A stretch of 64,000 nt of DNA from positions 1,860,001 to 1,924,000 of the forward strand of contig CAWHEL010000004.1 of NCBI GenBank assembly GCA_963828555.1, in the 5' to 3' direction. A program made the translations under genes and the position numbers. Positions 17,106 through 25,082 of this stretch are shown here, in pieces. Numbering within the stretch: position 1 is the first letter of the stretch; each line of letters starts with the position of its first letter. Source of the DNA: JADJPO01 sp963828555. GTDB taxonomy: Bacteria; Actinomycetota; Actinomycetes; Actinomycetales; Kineosporiaceae. A model generated the notes under the pieces. It saw only the letters and a list, made by a program, of their open reading frames with translations, did no database searches and was not told the DNA's origin.

Positions 17106-18455
17106 TCAGCCGCGACCGAGCAATCGGAGCAGAGCCAGGGAATCGACCGCCCGGGCCCCTGCCCGGCGTACGCCGGAGGCCACCTCGCCGTCGCTGCTCA
17201 CCACCACCAGCGGACGCCCGGACGGCTCGGCCCGGACGAGGCGTCGGATCAGCTCGTCCGCCTGGGTCCCGGCCGCCGAGAACATCACCCGGACCCCGCG
17301 GAACAGGCTCGCCCCGCTGACCCCGGCCGAGACGGCCTCGGGCTCACCGGAATCGAAGCAGCAGGTGACCTCGGCACCGGTGCGTGTGGCCAGCGCGGCG
17401 AGCGCCTCGACCAGCCGGCGCCTCTGCTCGACCAGCGGCAGCGCCGGATACCCCGACTTGGTCACGTTGTAGCCGTCCACCACCAGGTGGGTCTGAGGCA
17501 CGGTCAGCAGGTCGGCGAGCAGCCCGGGGTCATCGGCCGAGCGGCCCCGCACCGCGCCCTGCGCCACCCCGGGTCCGGGTCCGGCCCCCGCGGACGCCGT
17601 GCCGTCGAGGCCCGCGACCAGGTCGGCGGGGCGCAGCTCCACCGGCGGCAGGGCGAGTTCGCGGCGCAGGCCGCCCGCGGCGTCCACCACCGCGTCCAGC
17701 AGCAGGCGGACCCGGGCATCGTCCAGCGATCGGCTGGCCCGGGCCGCCTGGCGCAACGCGTCGGCACGTTCCTCGGCCTCCGCCAGCCGCTCCTGGGCAT
17801 CCCGTGACCGCCCGGCGGCCTCCTGCACTGCCTGGACCGCACGCAGCCGTTCCTCCGCCGCCTCGGCCTGCGCGGCACGCGCCTCGGCCCGCGCCCGGTC
17901 CGCGTCCGAGCGGTGCCGGCGCAGCTCGCGGCGCACCGCAGCGATCTCCTGCTGGAGCGCCTGGACCTCACGCTCGCGGGCGTCGAGCTCGACGCTCAGC
18001 CGATCGAGCTCGGCCCGCCCGGTGCTGGTCTCAGCCTGGGCCAGGGTGTGGGCCAGTTCCTGCTCGCGCAGCACCTGGCGCTGCGTGAGCAGGTCCCGGG
18101 CGCGCTGTCCCGCCGCCACCCACTCGGGAGGCCGCAGCAGGTACAGGCCGACCAGCACGTCGCCCGGATCGGCGACTTCGTTCACCCGGCCGTCCGCGAT
18201 CTCCTCGGCCAGTTCGGGGTGCTCGGCCCGCCAGGCCGCGCCGACCTGGTGCCGGAAGGCGATCTCACGCTCCAGAGCCGCGGCGAGCGGGACGGCCCCG
18301 GCCCGGGCCCGGCGCGGGGGCGCGAAGGCCCGCACCCGGACCAACGCGGCAGGGATGTCGGCCTGGGGCATCTCGCCGAGCACCGTGGCGGCCAGGGCGA
18401 GCACCGCCCGCTGGGCGCCCTCGGGAAGCTCCGGGCGGTCAGTCTCCGCCGGCAT
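17106..18455 (-). CDS. NYN (YacP-like PIN) domain RNA-binding/nuclease protein with central coiled coil
   Basis: A 449-residue protein. The N-terminal 150 residues are helical, a heptad-rich coiled coil spans about residues 155-265, and the C-terminal 165 residues form a NYN domain. Its metal-binding motifs are visible: HLVVDGYNVTKSG with the first Asp, CCFDSGEPEAV in the middle and TQADELIRRLV with the third acidic residue. YacP/Rae1 members are ribonucleases acting on ribosome-bound mRNA or rRNA, so an RNA-processing role is probable. The start is ATG 18455, which overlaps the end of the upstream zinc-ribbon gene by 17 bases. Confidence 0.85.
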   Translation of the reverse strand: MPAETDRPELPEGAQRAVLALAATVLGEMPQADIPAALVRVRAFAPPRRARAGAVPLAAALEREIAFRHQVGAAWRAEHPELAEEIADGRVNEVADPGDVLVGLYLLRPPEWVAAGQRARDLLTQRQVLREQELAHTLAQAETSTGRAELDRLSVELDAREREVQALQQEIAAVRRELRRHRSDADRARAEARAAQAEAAEERLRAVQAVQEAAGRSRDAQERLAEAEERADALRQAARASRSLDDARVRLLLDAVVDAAGGLRRELALPPVELRPADLVAGLDGTASAGAGPGPGVAQGAVRGRSADDPGLLADLLTVPQTHLVVDGYNVTKSGYPALPLVEQRRRLVEALAALATRTGAEVTCCFDSGEPEAVSAGVSGASLFRGVRVMFSAAGTQADELIRRLVRAEPSGRPLVVVSSDGEVASGVRRAGARAVDSLALLRLLGRG

Positions 18456-18699
18456 CGACGACCTCGGCGCTGTCGGTGCGTGGCACCAGCTCGATCCGGT
18501 CATCGCGATCGCACCAGCGGCAGCGCACCTGCTCCACCGTGTCCTCGAGCACCCGGCGTTCCTCGACCCTGGGTACCCCGGCCAGGTCCAGGTGCACGTA
18601 CTCGACCACTCGGGAACTGCGGGTGACGTCGAACCGGGTCAGATTCCCGCAGGCACCGCAGCGCCAGCGGGTGGTCGGGTCGGGCAGCGCAACAGACAC
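18439..18699 (-). CDS. Small zinc-ribbon protein
   Basis: An 86-residue protein with two widely spaced CxxC pairs, CGAC near residue 14 and CRWC near residue 60, separated by a beta-rich segment (RVVEYVHLDLAGVPRVEE). This matches a rubredoxin/zinc-ribbon fold. The start is GTG 18699. It overlaps the NYN-domain gene by 17 bases, so the two are co-transcribed and possibly act together on RNA. No enzymatic residue is visible. Confidence 0.75.
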   Translation of the reverse strand: MSVALPDPTTRWRCGACGNLTRFDVTRSSRVVEYVHLDLAGVPRVEERRVLEDTVEQVRCRWCDRDDRIELVPRTDSAEVVDAGGD

Positions 18700-18749
18700 A
18701 TGGCGAGCCTAGCCGGGGACTGTCGGACCCTCGTCCTACGGTCGTCGGT

Positions 18750-20489
18750 ATGAGCACATCGCCGGCCACCTCGGTCCAGATCACCCTGGAAGATCTGGGC
18801 ACCCCGCTGAGCGAGGTGACCTTCGTGGTGGTCGACCTGGAGACCACCGGCGGCAGCCCGCAGGACGCCCAGATCACCGAGATCGGCGCGGTCAAGGTCC
18901 GAGCCGGGCAGGTGCTCGGGGAGTTCCAGACCCTGGTCAATCCCGGCGCCCCGATCCCGGCGTTCATCTCGGTGCTGACCGGGATCACCGATCGGATGGT
19001 CGCCACCGCCCCGCCCCTCGGGGCGGCGCTGACGGCCTTCCTCGAGTTCGCCCGCGGGGCGGTCCTGGTCGCGCACAACGCCGGTTTCGACATGTCCTTC
19101 CTGCGCGCCGCCTGTGCCACCACCGGGCGTGCCTGGCCCGTGCCCACAGTGATCGACACGGTCGGGCTGGCCCGGGCGGTGGTCACCCGTGACGAGGCCC
19201 GCAACCACAAGCTGGCCACTCTGGCCCGCCTGTTCCGTTCCCCGGTCACCCCCGACCACCGCGCGCTGACCGACGCCCGGGCCACGGTCGATGTGCTGCA
19301 CGCTCTGCTCGAGCGGATAGGCCCGCTCGGGGTGACCAGCCTGGAGGAGCTGGCCGGCTACAGCTCCCGGGTGCCGGAGAGCACCCGGCGCAAGCGCCAC
19401 CTCGCGGCCGATCTCCCACATGCTCCAGGGGTCTACGTCTTCGCCGACAGCAGGGGCCGCCCGCTCTACGTCGGCACCTCGGGCGACCTGAAGTCCCGAG
19501 TGCGCACCTACTTCACCGCCACCGAACGCCGCACCCGGATGGGTGAGATGGTCGCCATCGCCGAATCGGTCACGGCGGTGGTCTGCGCGACGGCGCTGGA
19601 GGCCAGGGTGCGCGAGTTGCGCCTGATCGCCGAGCACAACCCGCCCTACAACCGCCGCTCGCGGTTCCCCGAGCGCGCGCCCTGGGTCAAGCTCACCGTC
19701 GAGCCCTTCCCGCGGCTGTCCGTCGTCCGTGCCGTGCTGCCGGACGGCGCCACCTACCTCGGGCCGTTCGGCTCCCGGCGTCAGGCGGAACTGGCCGTGG
19801 CCGGATTGCACGAGGCGATCCCCTTGCGCCAGTGCACCTCCCGGCTCCCCCGCCGCCCCTCGGCCACGGCCCGGGCCTGCATGCTGGCCGAGATCGGCCG
19901 CTGCGGCGCGCCCTGTGTCGGCGGCCAGGATGTGGAGTCCTACCGGCTGGTGGCCGAGTCCGCACGAACCGCTCTGACCCGCGACGCCGGCGCCGTGGTC
20001 TCGGCCCTGCTCGACCGGGCGGGTGCGCTGGCCGCGCAGGACCGGTTCGAGGAGGCCGCCCGGCACCGGGACCGGTTGCTCGCCGTAGTGCGGGCCGCGG
20101 CACGCACACAGCGTCTGGCACCGCTGGCCGCCATCCGGGAACTGGTGGCCGCCAAGGACACCGAGGCCGGCTGGGAGCTGGTCCTGGTCCGCCACGGGCG
20201 CCTGGCCGGCGCCGCGATCAGCCCGCCACAGGCCGACCCCTGGCCCTCGATCAGGGCGCTGCTCAGCACCGGCGAGCAGGTCTGCACGCCACCGCCGGCC
20301 CCGCTGCCAGCGGCCCACCCGGAGGAGACCGAGCAGGTGCTGCGCTGGCTGGAGCAGCCCGGGGTGCGTCTGGTCGAGCTGGACGGCGAGTGGAGCTGTC
20401 CGAGCCGGGGTGCGGCCGGGGAGCTCGCCCGGCTGGCCCCCGCGCTACGCTCCGACCGACCCGACCTCACGACCAGGGAGAGCGCATGA
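18750..20489 (+). CDS. DEDDh exonuclease fused to a UvrC-like GIY-YIG domain
   Basis: A 579-residue fusion. Residues about 18-190 are a DnaQ-type 3'-5' exonuclease, with Exo I VDLETTGG (DxE), Exo II AHNAGFDMSFL and Exo III HRALTDARATVD (the DEDDh His and Asp). Residues about 220-300 are a GIY-YIG endonuclease domain (GVYVFADSRGRPLYVG, then SRVRTYF), as in UvrC or Cho. The remainder resembles the UvrC middle region with a short cysteine segment (CMLAEIGRCGAPC). It corresponds to Rv2191. It could incise and then trim damaged DNA, but its substrate is unproven. ATG 18750 follows the divergent zinc-ribbon gene by 50 bases, and its stop overlaps the next gene. Confidence 0.9.
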   Translation: MSTSPATSVQITLEDLGTPLSEVTFVVVDLETTGGSPQDAQITEIGAVKVRAGQVLGEFQTLVNPGAPIPAFISVLTGITDRMVATAPPLGAALTAFLEFARGAVLVAHNAGFDMSFLRAACATTGRAWPVPTVIDTVGLARAVVTRDEARNHKLATLARLFRSPVTPDHRALTDARATVDVLHALLERIGPLGVTSLEELAGYSSRVPESTRRKRHLAADLPHAPGVYVFADSRGRPLYVGTSGDLKSRVRTYFTATERRTRMGEMVAIAESVTAVVCATALEARVRELRLIAEHNPPYNRRSRFPERAPWVKLTVEPFPRLSVVRAVLPDGATYLGPFGSRRQAELAVAGLHEAIPLRQCTSRLPRRPSATARACMLAEIGRCGAPCVGGQDVESYRLVAESARTALTRDAGAVVSALLDRAGALAAQDRFEEAARHRDRLLAVVRAAARTQRLAPLAAIRELVAAKDTEAGWELVLVRHGRLAGAAISPPQADPWPSIRALLSTGEQVCTPPPAPLPAAHPEETEQVLRWLEQPGVRLVELDGEWSCPSRGAAGELARLAPALRSDRPDLTTRESA

Positions 20490-20770
20490 TCACCGCGATC
20501 GTGCTGGTGCACACCGACATCACCCGGATCCCCGAGGCGGCTGCCGAGATCGCGGCGCTGGACGGGGTGAGTGAGGTCTACTCCGTGACCGGCGACGTCG
20601 ACCTGGTGGCCGTTGTCCGGGTGGCCGAGCACGACCAGCTCGCCGCGGTGATCGCGGATCGGTTGAGCAAGGTCGAGGGCGTCACCCGAACCCAGACCTA
20701 CCTGGCCTTCCGCGCCTACTCCACGCACGACCTGGAGGCCGCGTTCTCCCTCGGCCTGGACGGCGAGTAG
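20486..20770 (+). CDS. Standalone Lrp/AsnC ligand-binding (RAM) domain protein
   Basis: A 94-residue protein equivalent to the C-terminal RAM domain of Lrp/AsnC regulators without the helix-turn-helix. It reads MITAIVLVHTDITRIPEAA, then a TGDVDLVAVVRV strand and a GVTRTQTYLAF strand. Such domains form octameric rings that bind amino acids. ATG 20486 overlaps the nuclease stop as ATGA, so it is translationally coupled. The convergent trpD gene ends nine bases away, a neighbourhood also seen in Streptomyces. An amino-acid sensing role is inferred from the fold. Confidence 0.9.
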   Translation: MITAIVLVHTDITRIPEAAAEIAALDGVSEVYSVTGDVDLVAVVRVAEHDQLAAVIADRLSKVEGVTRTQTYLAFRAYSTHDLEAAFSLGLDGE

Positions 20771-20779
20771 CCCCCGCGT

Positions 20780-21832
20780 TCAGCCGGCGCTGGCGCTCAC
20801 CCAGCGCTCGAGGACCTCGCCCGCACGGCCGCTGTCGACGGCCTGCGAGACCTCCTTGAGGGCGGGTCGGAGCACCGTGACCAGATCACCCCGGCCGGCG
20901 CCGTCCGCGGCGACCACCGCCGCTGCGGCGTTCAGCAGTACCGCGTCCCGGATCGGCCCAGGCTCGCCCGCGAGCACTGAACGGACCACGGCGGCGTTGT
21001 GCGCCGGATCCCCACCGACCAGGGCCGACAGGTCGATCGCCGGCAGTCCGAGCTCGGTGGCCTCCAGGCGCTGCTCACGCACCGCGCCGTCCGCGACCAC
21101 CCAGACCTGTGAGGGCGAGGCGGTGGACAGCTCGTCCAGCCCGTCCTCGCCACGGAAGACCAGCGCCGAGACCCCTCGCCCGGCCAGCACTCCGGCGACG
21201 ATCGGCGCCATCCGCAGGTCGGCCACCCCCACTGCCGCCGCCGAGGGCTGCGCCGGATTGGTCAGCGGGCCGAGGAAGTTGAACGCCGTGGCAACCCCCA
21301 GCTCGCGGCGCACCGTGGCGGCGTGACGCATCGCCGGATGGAACACCTGGGCGAAGCAGAAGGTGATACCGACCTCGGTGGCCAGTTCGGCCACCCGGGT
21401 CGGCGGGAGGTCCAGACGGACCCCGAGCGCCTCCAGCACGTCGGCCGCACCCGAGGCCGACGAGGCCGCCCGGTTCCCGTGCTTGACCACCCGCCGCCCG
21501 GTGCCGGCCACCACCAGGGCAGCCATGGTGGAGATGTTGACGGTGTGACGTCGGTCACCTCCGGTACCGACGACGTCGACGCACGGGCCCGGCACCTCGA
21601 TCCGGACGGCGTGGCTCAGCATGGCCTGCACCAGCCCCGTCAGCTCCTCCACGCTCTCCCCCTTGGCGCGCAGGGCGACCAGGAATCCGGCCAGCTGCAC
21701 GTCGGTCGCCTCGGCGGACATCATCCGGTCCATCGCCCAGGCCGACTCGTCGCGGGACAGGTGCTCACCCGCGAGCAGGGTCGAGATCAGATGCGGCCAG
21801 GTGGGCGCACCCGTGGTGGCTCCCTGCCTCAA
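20780..21832 (-). CDS. trpD: Anthranilate phosphoribosyltransferase
   Basis: A 350-residue enzyme joining anthranilate to PRPP in tryptophan synthesis. Diagnostic motifs are the PRPP loop VGTGGD near residue 87, KHGNRAASSASGAADVLEALG, and the GPLTNPA segment in the middle. It matches the position of M. tuberculosis Rv2192c trpD. The apparent start is TTG 21832, sharing bases with the TGA of the upstream receiver-like gene; the family alignment (TWPHLISTLLAGEHLS near residue 11) supports a start close to this site. No other trp gene is in the window, so trpD is separated from the rest of the pathway. Confidence 0.93.
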   Translation of the reverse strand: MRQGATTGAPTWPHLISTLLAGEHLSRDESAWAMDRMMSAEATDVQLAGFLVALRAKGESVEELTGLVQAMLSHAVRIEVPGPCVDVVGTGGDRRHTVNISTMAALVVAGTGRRVVKHGNRAASSASGAADVLEALGVRLDLPPTRVAELATEVGITFCFAQVFHPAMRHAATVRRELGVATAFNFLGPLTNPAQPSAAAVGVADLRMAPIVAGVLAGRGVSALVFRGEDGLDELSTASPSQVWVVADGAVREQRLEATELGLPAIDLSALVGGDPAHNAAVVRSVLAGEPGPIRDAVLLNAAAAVVAADGAGRGDLVTVLRPALKEVSQAVDSGRAGEVLERWVSASAG

Positions 21833-22260
21833 CGGGCATCCCCGACGACCTGGCGGGCCAGCTCACCCACGGCGGAAGCCACAGCAGCCGGGTCGAGCGG
21901 ATGCGGCACCACCTGGTCGGCGCGCGACCAGGTGGCGAGCCACGCATCCTGGGCCCGGCCGGTCAGCACCAGCACCGGAGGACACTGGTAGATCTCGTCC
22001 TTGAGCTGCTTGCACAGTCCCATCCCGCCGGCCGGGGTCGCCTCGCCGTCCAGCACGATCAGGTCGAGTCCCCCGGCGTCGACGTTCTCGAGCACCGCGG
22101 CGGCGGTCGCGCATTCGGTCCAGGCGATCAGCGGCAGGTCGGCGGCGGCACGACGGCCTACGGCGAGCCGGACCGCGCTGCGGGTACCCGCATCGTCGCT
22201 GTAGAGCAGCACCGACAACGTGGACGGCGCTGCCTGCCCGCTCGCGGACGTCGAGTTCAT
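21829..22260 (-). CDS. Single-domain receiver-like protein (possible pseudo-receiver)
   Basis: A 143-residue protein with the alternating beta/alpha pattern of a CheY-type receiver and no output domain. The N-terminal SDDAG supplies acidic residues, the phospho-site strand reads LDLIVLDGEATPAGGMGL with a plausible Asp, and VLVLTGR supplies the Thr; the Lys loop is replaced by VVPHPLDP. Phosphorylation is therefore doubtful. The start is ATG 22260, which leaves the alternative 22293 start as an unsupported extension. The gene is coupled to trpD and divergent from ctaE, and a similar gene occurs between trpD and ctaE in other actinobacteria. Role unknown. Confidence 0.8.
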   Translation of the reverse strand: MNSTSASGQAAPSTLSVLLYSDDAGTRSAVRLAVGRRAAADLPLIAWTECATAAAVLENVDAGGLDLIVLDGEATPAGGMGLCKQLKDEIYQCPPVLVLTGRAQDAWLATWSRADQVVPHPLDPAAVASAVGELARQVVGDAR

Positions 22261-22528
22261 CGTGCGATCTCCGTAGCTTCGGGGACCCGGCACCGGGGGT
22301 GGAACGAGCCGGGATAGGGGTGCGCTCGAATGCTACTCATCTCGCCGACCGGTGAAGCATGTGACCGGCCGCGGGCGTCCTACGGCCGGACCGCCTCGGG
22401 CAATTCACCCGTCATCGGGCGCCGGCGGAGAACCGTTCGGCGCAGGTCGAAGCCGATGTGAGCAACTTCGGCACGCCCGGCAGCCATCCCCCTTCGGCTT
22501 AGAGCTCCGATAGGGCAATAATGACGCC
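22261..22528. promoter_or_regulatory. Divergent intergenic region upstream of ctaE and the receiver-like gene
   Basis: 268 bases with no coding potential. The plus-strand end is unusually AT-rich for this genome (GGGCAATAATGACGCC just before the ctaE GTG at 22529), so a -10 element near 22515-22521 with a very short or absent leader is plausible. The remainder shows no recognisable operator. Both neighbouring promoters must be here. Confidence 0.4.
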
Positions 22529-23188
22529 GTGGCGACTGCATCCCTCGTAGACAAGGCACCCGGGCATGTCACGGTCAATCGACCGAACATGGTCCAGGTC
22601 GGAACCATCGTCTGGCTGGCCAGCGAGCTGATGTTCTTCGCGGGGCTCTTCGCGATGTACTTCACGCTCCGAGCCGTCCGACCCGAAGTCTGGGCGGCCG
22701 ACACGGCCCTGCTGAATATCCCGTTCTCCACCGCCAACACCATCAACCTGGTGCTGAGTTCGGTCTGGTGCCAGATGGGGGTGTTCGCGGCCGAGCGTTA
22801 CCAACCGTCGGCGCGTGGTCCCTGGTACACACCCTGGACCCGTGAGCACGGCTGGAAGAACTGGGGCATGCGGGAGTGGTACACGCTCACCTACATCGCC
22901 GGCGCCATCTTCGTCGCCGGCCAGGTGTACGAGTACGCCAACCTCGTCCACGAGGGGCTGACCCTCGGTGCGAACGCGTACAGCTCGGTGTTCTACATGA
23001 CCACCGGCTTCCACGGCCTGCACGTCACCGGCGGTCTGATCGCCTTCCTGCTGATCATCGGCCGCAGCTTCCTGACCCGTCGCTACGGGCACGCCGAGGC
23101 CAGCGCCGCCATCGTCACGTCGTACTACTGGCACTTCGTCGACGTGGTCTGGATCGGCCTGTTCCTCGTCATCTACGTCCTGCAGTAG
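22529..23188 (+). CDS. ctaE: Cytochrome c oxidase subunit III
   Basis: A 219-residue integral membrane subunit of the aa3 oxidase, with five hydrophobic helices as in actinobacterial CtaE (two fewer than mitochondrial subunit III). Family landmarks are WLASELMFFAGLFAMYFTLR in the first helix, YMTTGFHGLHVTGGLIAF (the HGLHV motif) and SYYWHFVDVVWIGLF in the last helix. The GTG start lies a few bases after an AT-rich promoter-like stretch. It heads the ctaE-qcrCAB operon, which builds the bc1-aa3 supercomplex. Confidence 0.96.
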   Translation: MATASLVDKAPGHVTVNRPNMVQVGTIVWLASELMFFAGLFAMYFTLRAVRPEVWAADTALLNIPFSTANTINLVLSSVWCQMGVFAAERYQPSARGPWYTPWTREHGWKNWGMREWYTLTYIAGAIFVAGQVYEYANLVHEGLTLGANAYSSVFYMTTGFHGLHVTGGLIAFLLIIGRSFLTRRYGHAEASAAIVTSYYWHFVDVVWIGLFLVIYVLQ

Positions 23189-23265
23189 GCACAACTCCAC
23201 CGGCCTGACACGCCCAGGCCGACTCGCTGACCGTTCGGATTGCCCGCTCGACCAGGAGAGACACC

Positions 23266-24051
23266 GTGACCGCACTCGCAGCCCGGCGGCGACACCCGTT
23301 GGCGACGGCAGCACTGGTGATGATCGGACTGTTCATCATCGGTCTGCTGTACGCCGCCGCCACCCCCGGGCGGGCCAATGCCGCAGCCGCGGCGGCGGAC
23401 GACGCCGCCGCCGGCAAGTTGCTGTTCCTGACCAACTGCGCCACCTGCCACGGCGCGGACGCCGAGGGGCGGCGCAACGCTCCGTCCCTGGTCGGCGTGG
23501 GTGCCGCCGCAGTCGACTTCCAGGTGGCCACCGGGCGGATGCCGATGGCCGCGAACGGCCCGCAGGCGCCCAAGGTGAAGGCCGTCCGGTACAGCCCGGA
23601 GGAGATCAAGCAGATGGCCGCGTACGTGGCCTCGCTCGGTCCCGGCCCCTCGATCCCCTCCGCCGAGGAGCTCGACCCGGCCAAGGGCGACGTCTCCGAG
23701 GGCAAGCTCATCTTCCGGACCAACTGCTCGGTGTGCCACGGCGCCACCGGAGCGGGTGGTGCGCTCACCCGCGGCAAGTACGCACCGAACCTCGGTGGGG
23801 TCACCCCGGAACACATCTACGCGGCGATGGTCACCGGCCCGCAGCAGATGCCGGTGTTCACCGACAAGACCATCTCGATGGAGAACAAGCGAGACATCAT
23901 CGCCTACCTGAAATCAGTCGAGGAGACACCGTCCGCCGGCGGTCTGGCCCTGGGTTCACTGGGACCGGTCACCGAGGGCCTGGTCGGTTGGGTGCTCGGC
24001 CTCGGACTGCTGATCGGATGCGCCGTGTGGTTGGGAGCGAAAGCCTCGTGA
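23266..24051 (+). CDS. qcrC: Cytochrome bc1 complex di-haem cytochrome c subunit
   Basis: A 261-residue membrane-anchored c-type cytochrome with two haem c sites, CATCH and CSVCH. An N-terminal anchor helix (LVMIGLFIIGLLYAAA) and a C-terminal helix (LVGWVLGLGLLIGCAVWL) flank them. In actinobacteria the second haem domain replaces a soluble cytochrome c and passes electrons directly to CuA of CtaC in the supercomplex. The axial Met ligands are plausible in GRMPM and QQMPVF. Its TGA overlaps the GTG of qcrA. Confidence 0.97.
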   Translation: MTALAARRRHPLATAALVMIGLFIIGLLYAAATPGRANAAAAAADDAAAGKLLFLTNCATCHGADAEGRRNAPSLVGVGAAAVDFQVATGRMPMAANGPQAPKVKAVRYSPEEIKQMAAYVASLGPGPSIPSAEELDPAKGDVSEGKLIFRTNCSVCHGATGAGGALTRGKYAPNLGGVTPEHIYAAMVTGPQQMPVFTDKTISMENKRDIIAYLKSVEETPSAGGLALGSLGPVTEGLVGWVLGLGLLIGCAVWLGAKAS

Positions 24052-25082
24052 GTGAAACCCAGAACCTCCCGCAGCCCCAGGGCAGTACGGGGGCAGGTGT
24101 CGCGGTGCCCGACCGGTTCGACAACCCCGGCCTGCCGCCGCACCGGCACCGGACGACCGACGTCGACCCGGCCGCCGCCAAGCGCGCCGAGTTCCAGGTG
24201 GCCGTGCTGTTCGGCGTTTCCGCGCTGGGCACCCTGATCACACTGATCGCCTACTTCGCCATCCCGTACGACGCGTCCCTGCCCTACCAGGAGTACCTGG
24301 GCAAGGTCCAGCTCTCCAACCTGTTCGTCGGGCTGGGCATGTTCCTCGCCCTGTTCGGCATCGGTGCCGGAGCGGTGCACTGGGCCAAGACCCTGATGCC
24401 CGACGACGAGCACATCGAGGAGCGGCACGAACTGCGCGGCTCCGACGAGGACCGCGCTGCCGCGGTCGGCATCATCGACCAGGGCGCCGAGGAGTCGGGC
24501 ATCGGCCGCCGGCCGCTGATCCGCAACTCCCTGATCGGCGCGATGGCGCTGGCCCCGCTGCCTGCGGTGGTGCTCTTCCGCGACCTCGGGCCGCTGCCCG
24601 GTTCCAAGCTCTCGGAGACCATCTGGAAGGCCGGGGACGCTCTGGTCCGCGACCCGGAGGGCGGCAAGCTCAAGGCCTCCGACCTGGTCAACGGCACCCT
24701 GGTGCACGTGCAGCCCGAAGGCATCGACGAGACCGAGCACCCGCTCGACGAGCGGGCCAAGGCCGCTGTCATCCTGATCCGGCTCGATCCGGCCGACCTC
24801 GACCCGGCCTCGCTGCCCGGTTCGTACAACGGGATCGTGGCCTACTCCAAGATCTGTACGCACATGGGCTGCCCGGTGGCCCTGTACGAGCAGCAGACCC
24901 ACCATCTGCTCTGCCCGTGCCACCAGTCGACCTTCGACGTGTTGCAGAACTGCAAGGTCATCTTCGGTCCGGCGAAGCGGCCTCTGCCGCAGCTGCCGAT
25001 CGAGGTGGACGCTGAGGGTTACCTGATCGCCAAGGGTGGATTCAACGAGGCCGCAGGCCCGAGCTTCTGGGAGCGCGGATGA
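24048..25082 (+). CDS. qcrA: Cytochrome bc1 complex Rieske iron-sulfur subunit
   Basis: A 344-residue Rieske protein of the long actinobacterial type, with three hydrophobic segments before the cluster domain. The [2Fe-2S] ligands are in CTHMGCPV and CPCHQS, the second followed by FDVLQ. The GTG start at 24048 overlaps the qcrC stop (GTGA); the open frame upstream is inside qcrC and not coding. It takes the first electron from menaquinol and passes it to QcrC. The stop overlaps the qcrB start by four bases. Confidence 0.96.
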   Translation: MSETQNLPQPQGSTGAGVAVPDRFDNPGLPPHRHRTTDVDPAAAKRAEFQVAVLFGVSALGTLITLIAYFAIPYDASLPYQEYLGKVQLSNLFVGLGMFLALFGIGAGAVHWAKTLMPDDEHIEERHELRGSDEDRAAAVGIIDQGAEESGIGRRPLIRNSLIGAMALAPLPAVVLFRDLGPLPGSKLSETIWKAGDALVRDPEGGKLKASDLVNGTLVHVQPEGIDETEHPLDERAKAAVILIRLDPADLDPASLPGSYNGIVAYSKICTHMGCPVALYEQQTHHLLCPCHQSTFDVLQNCKVIFGPAKRPLPQLPIEVDAEGYLIAKGGFNEAAGPSFWERG

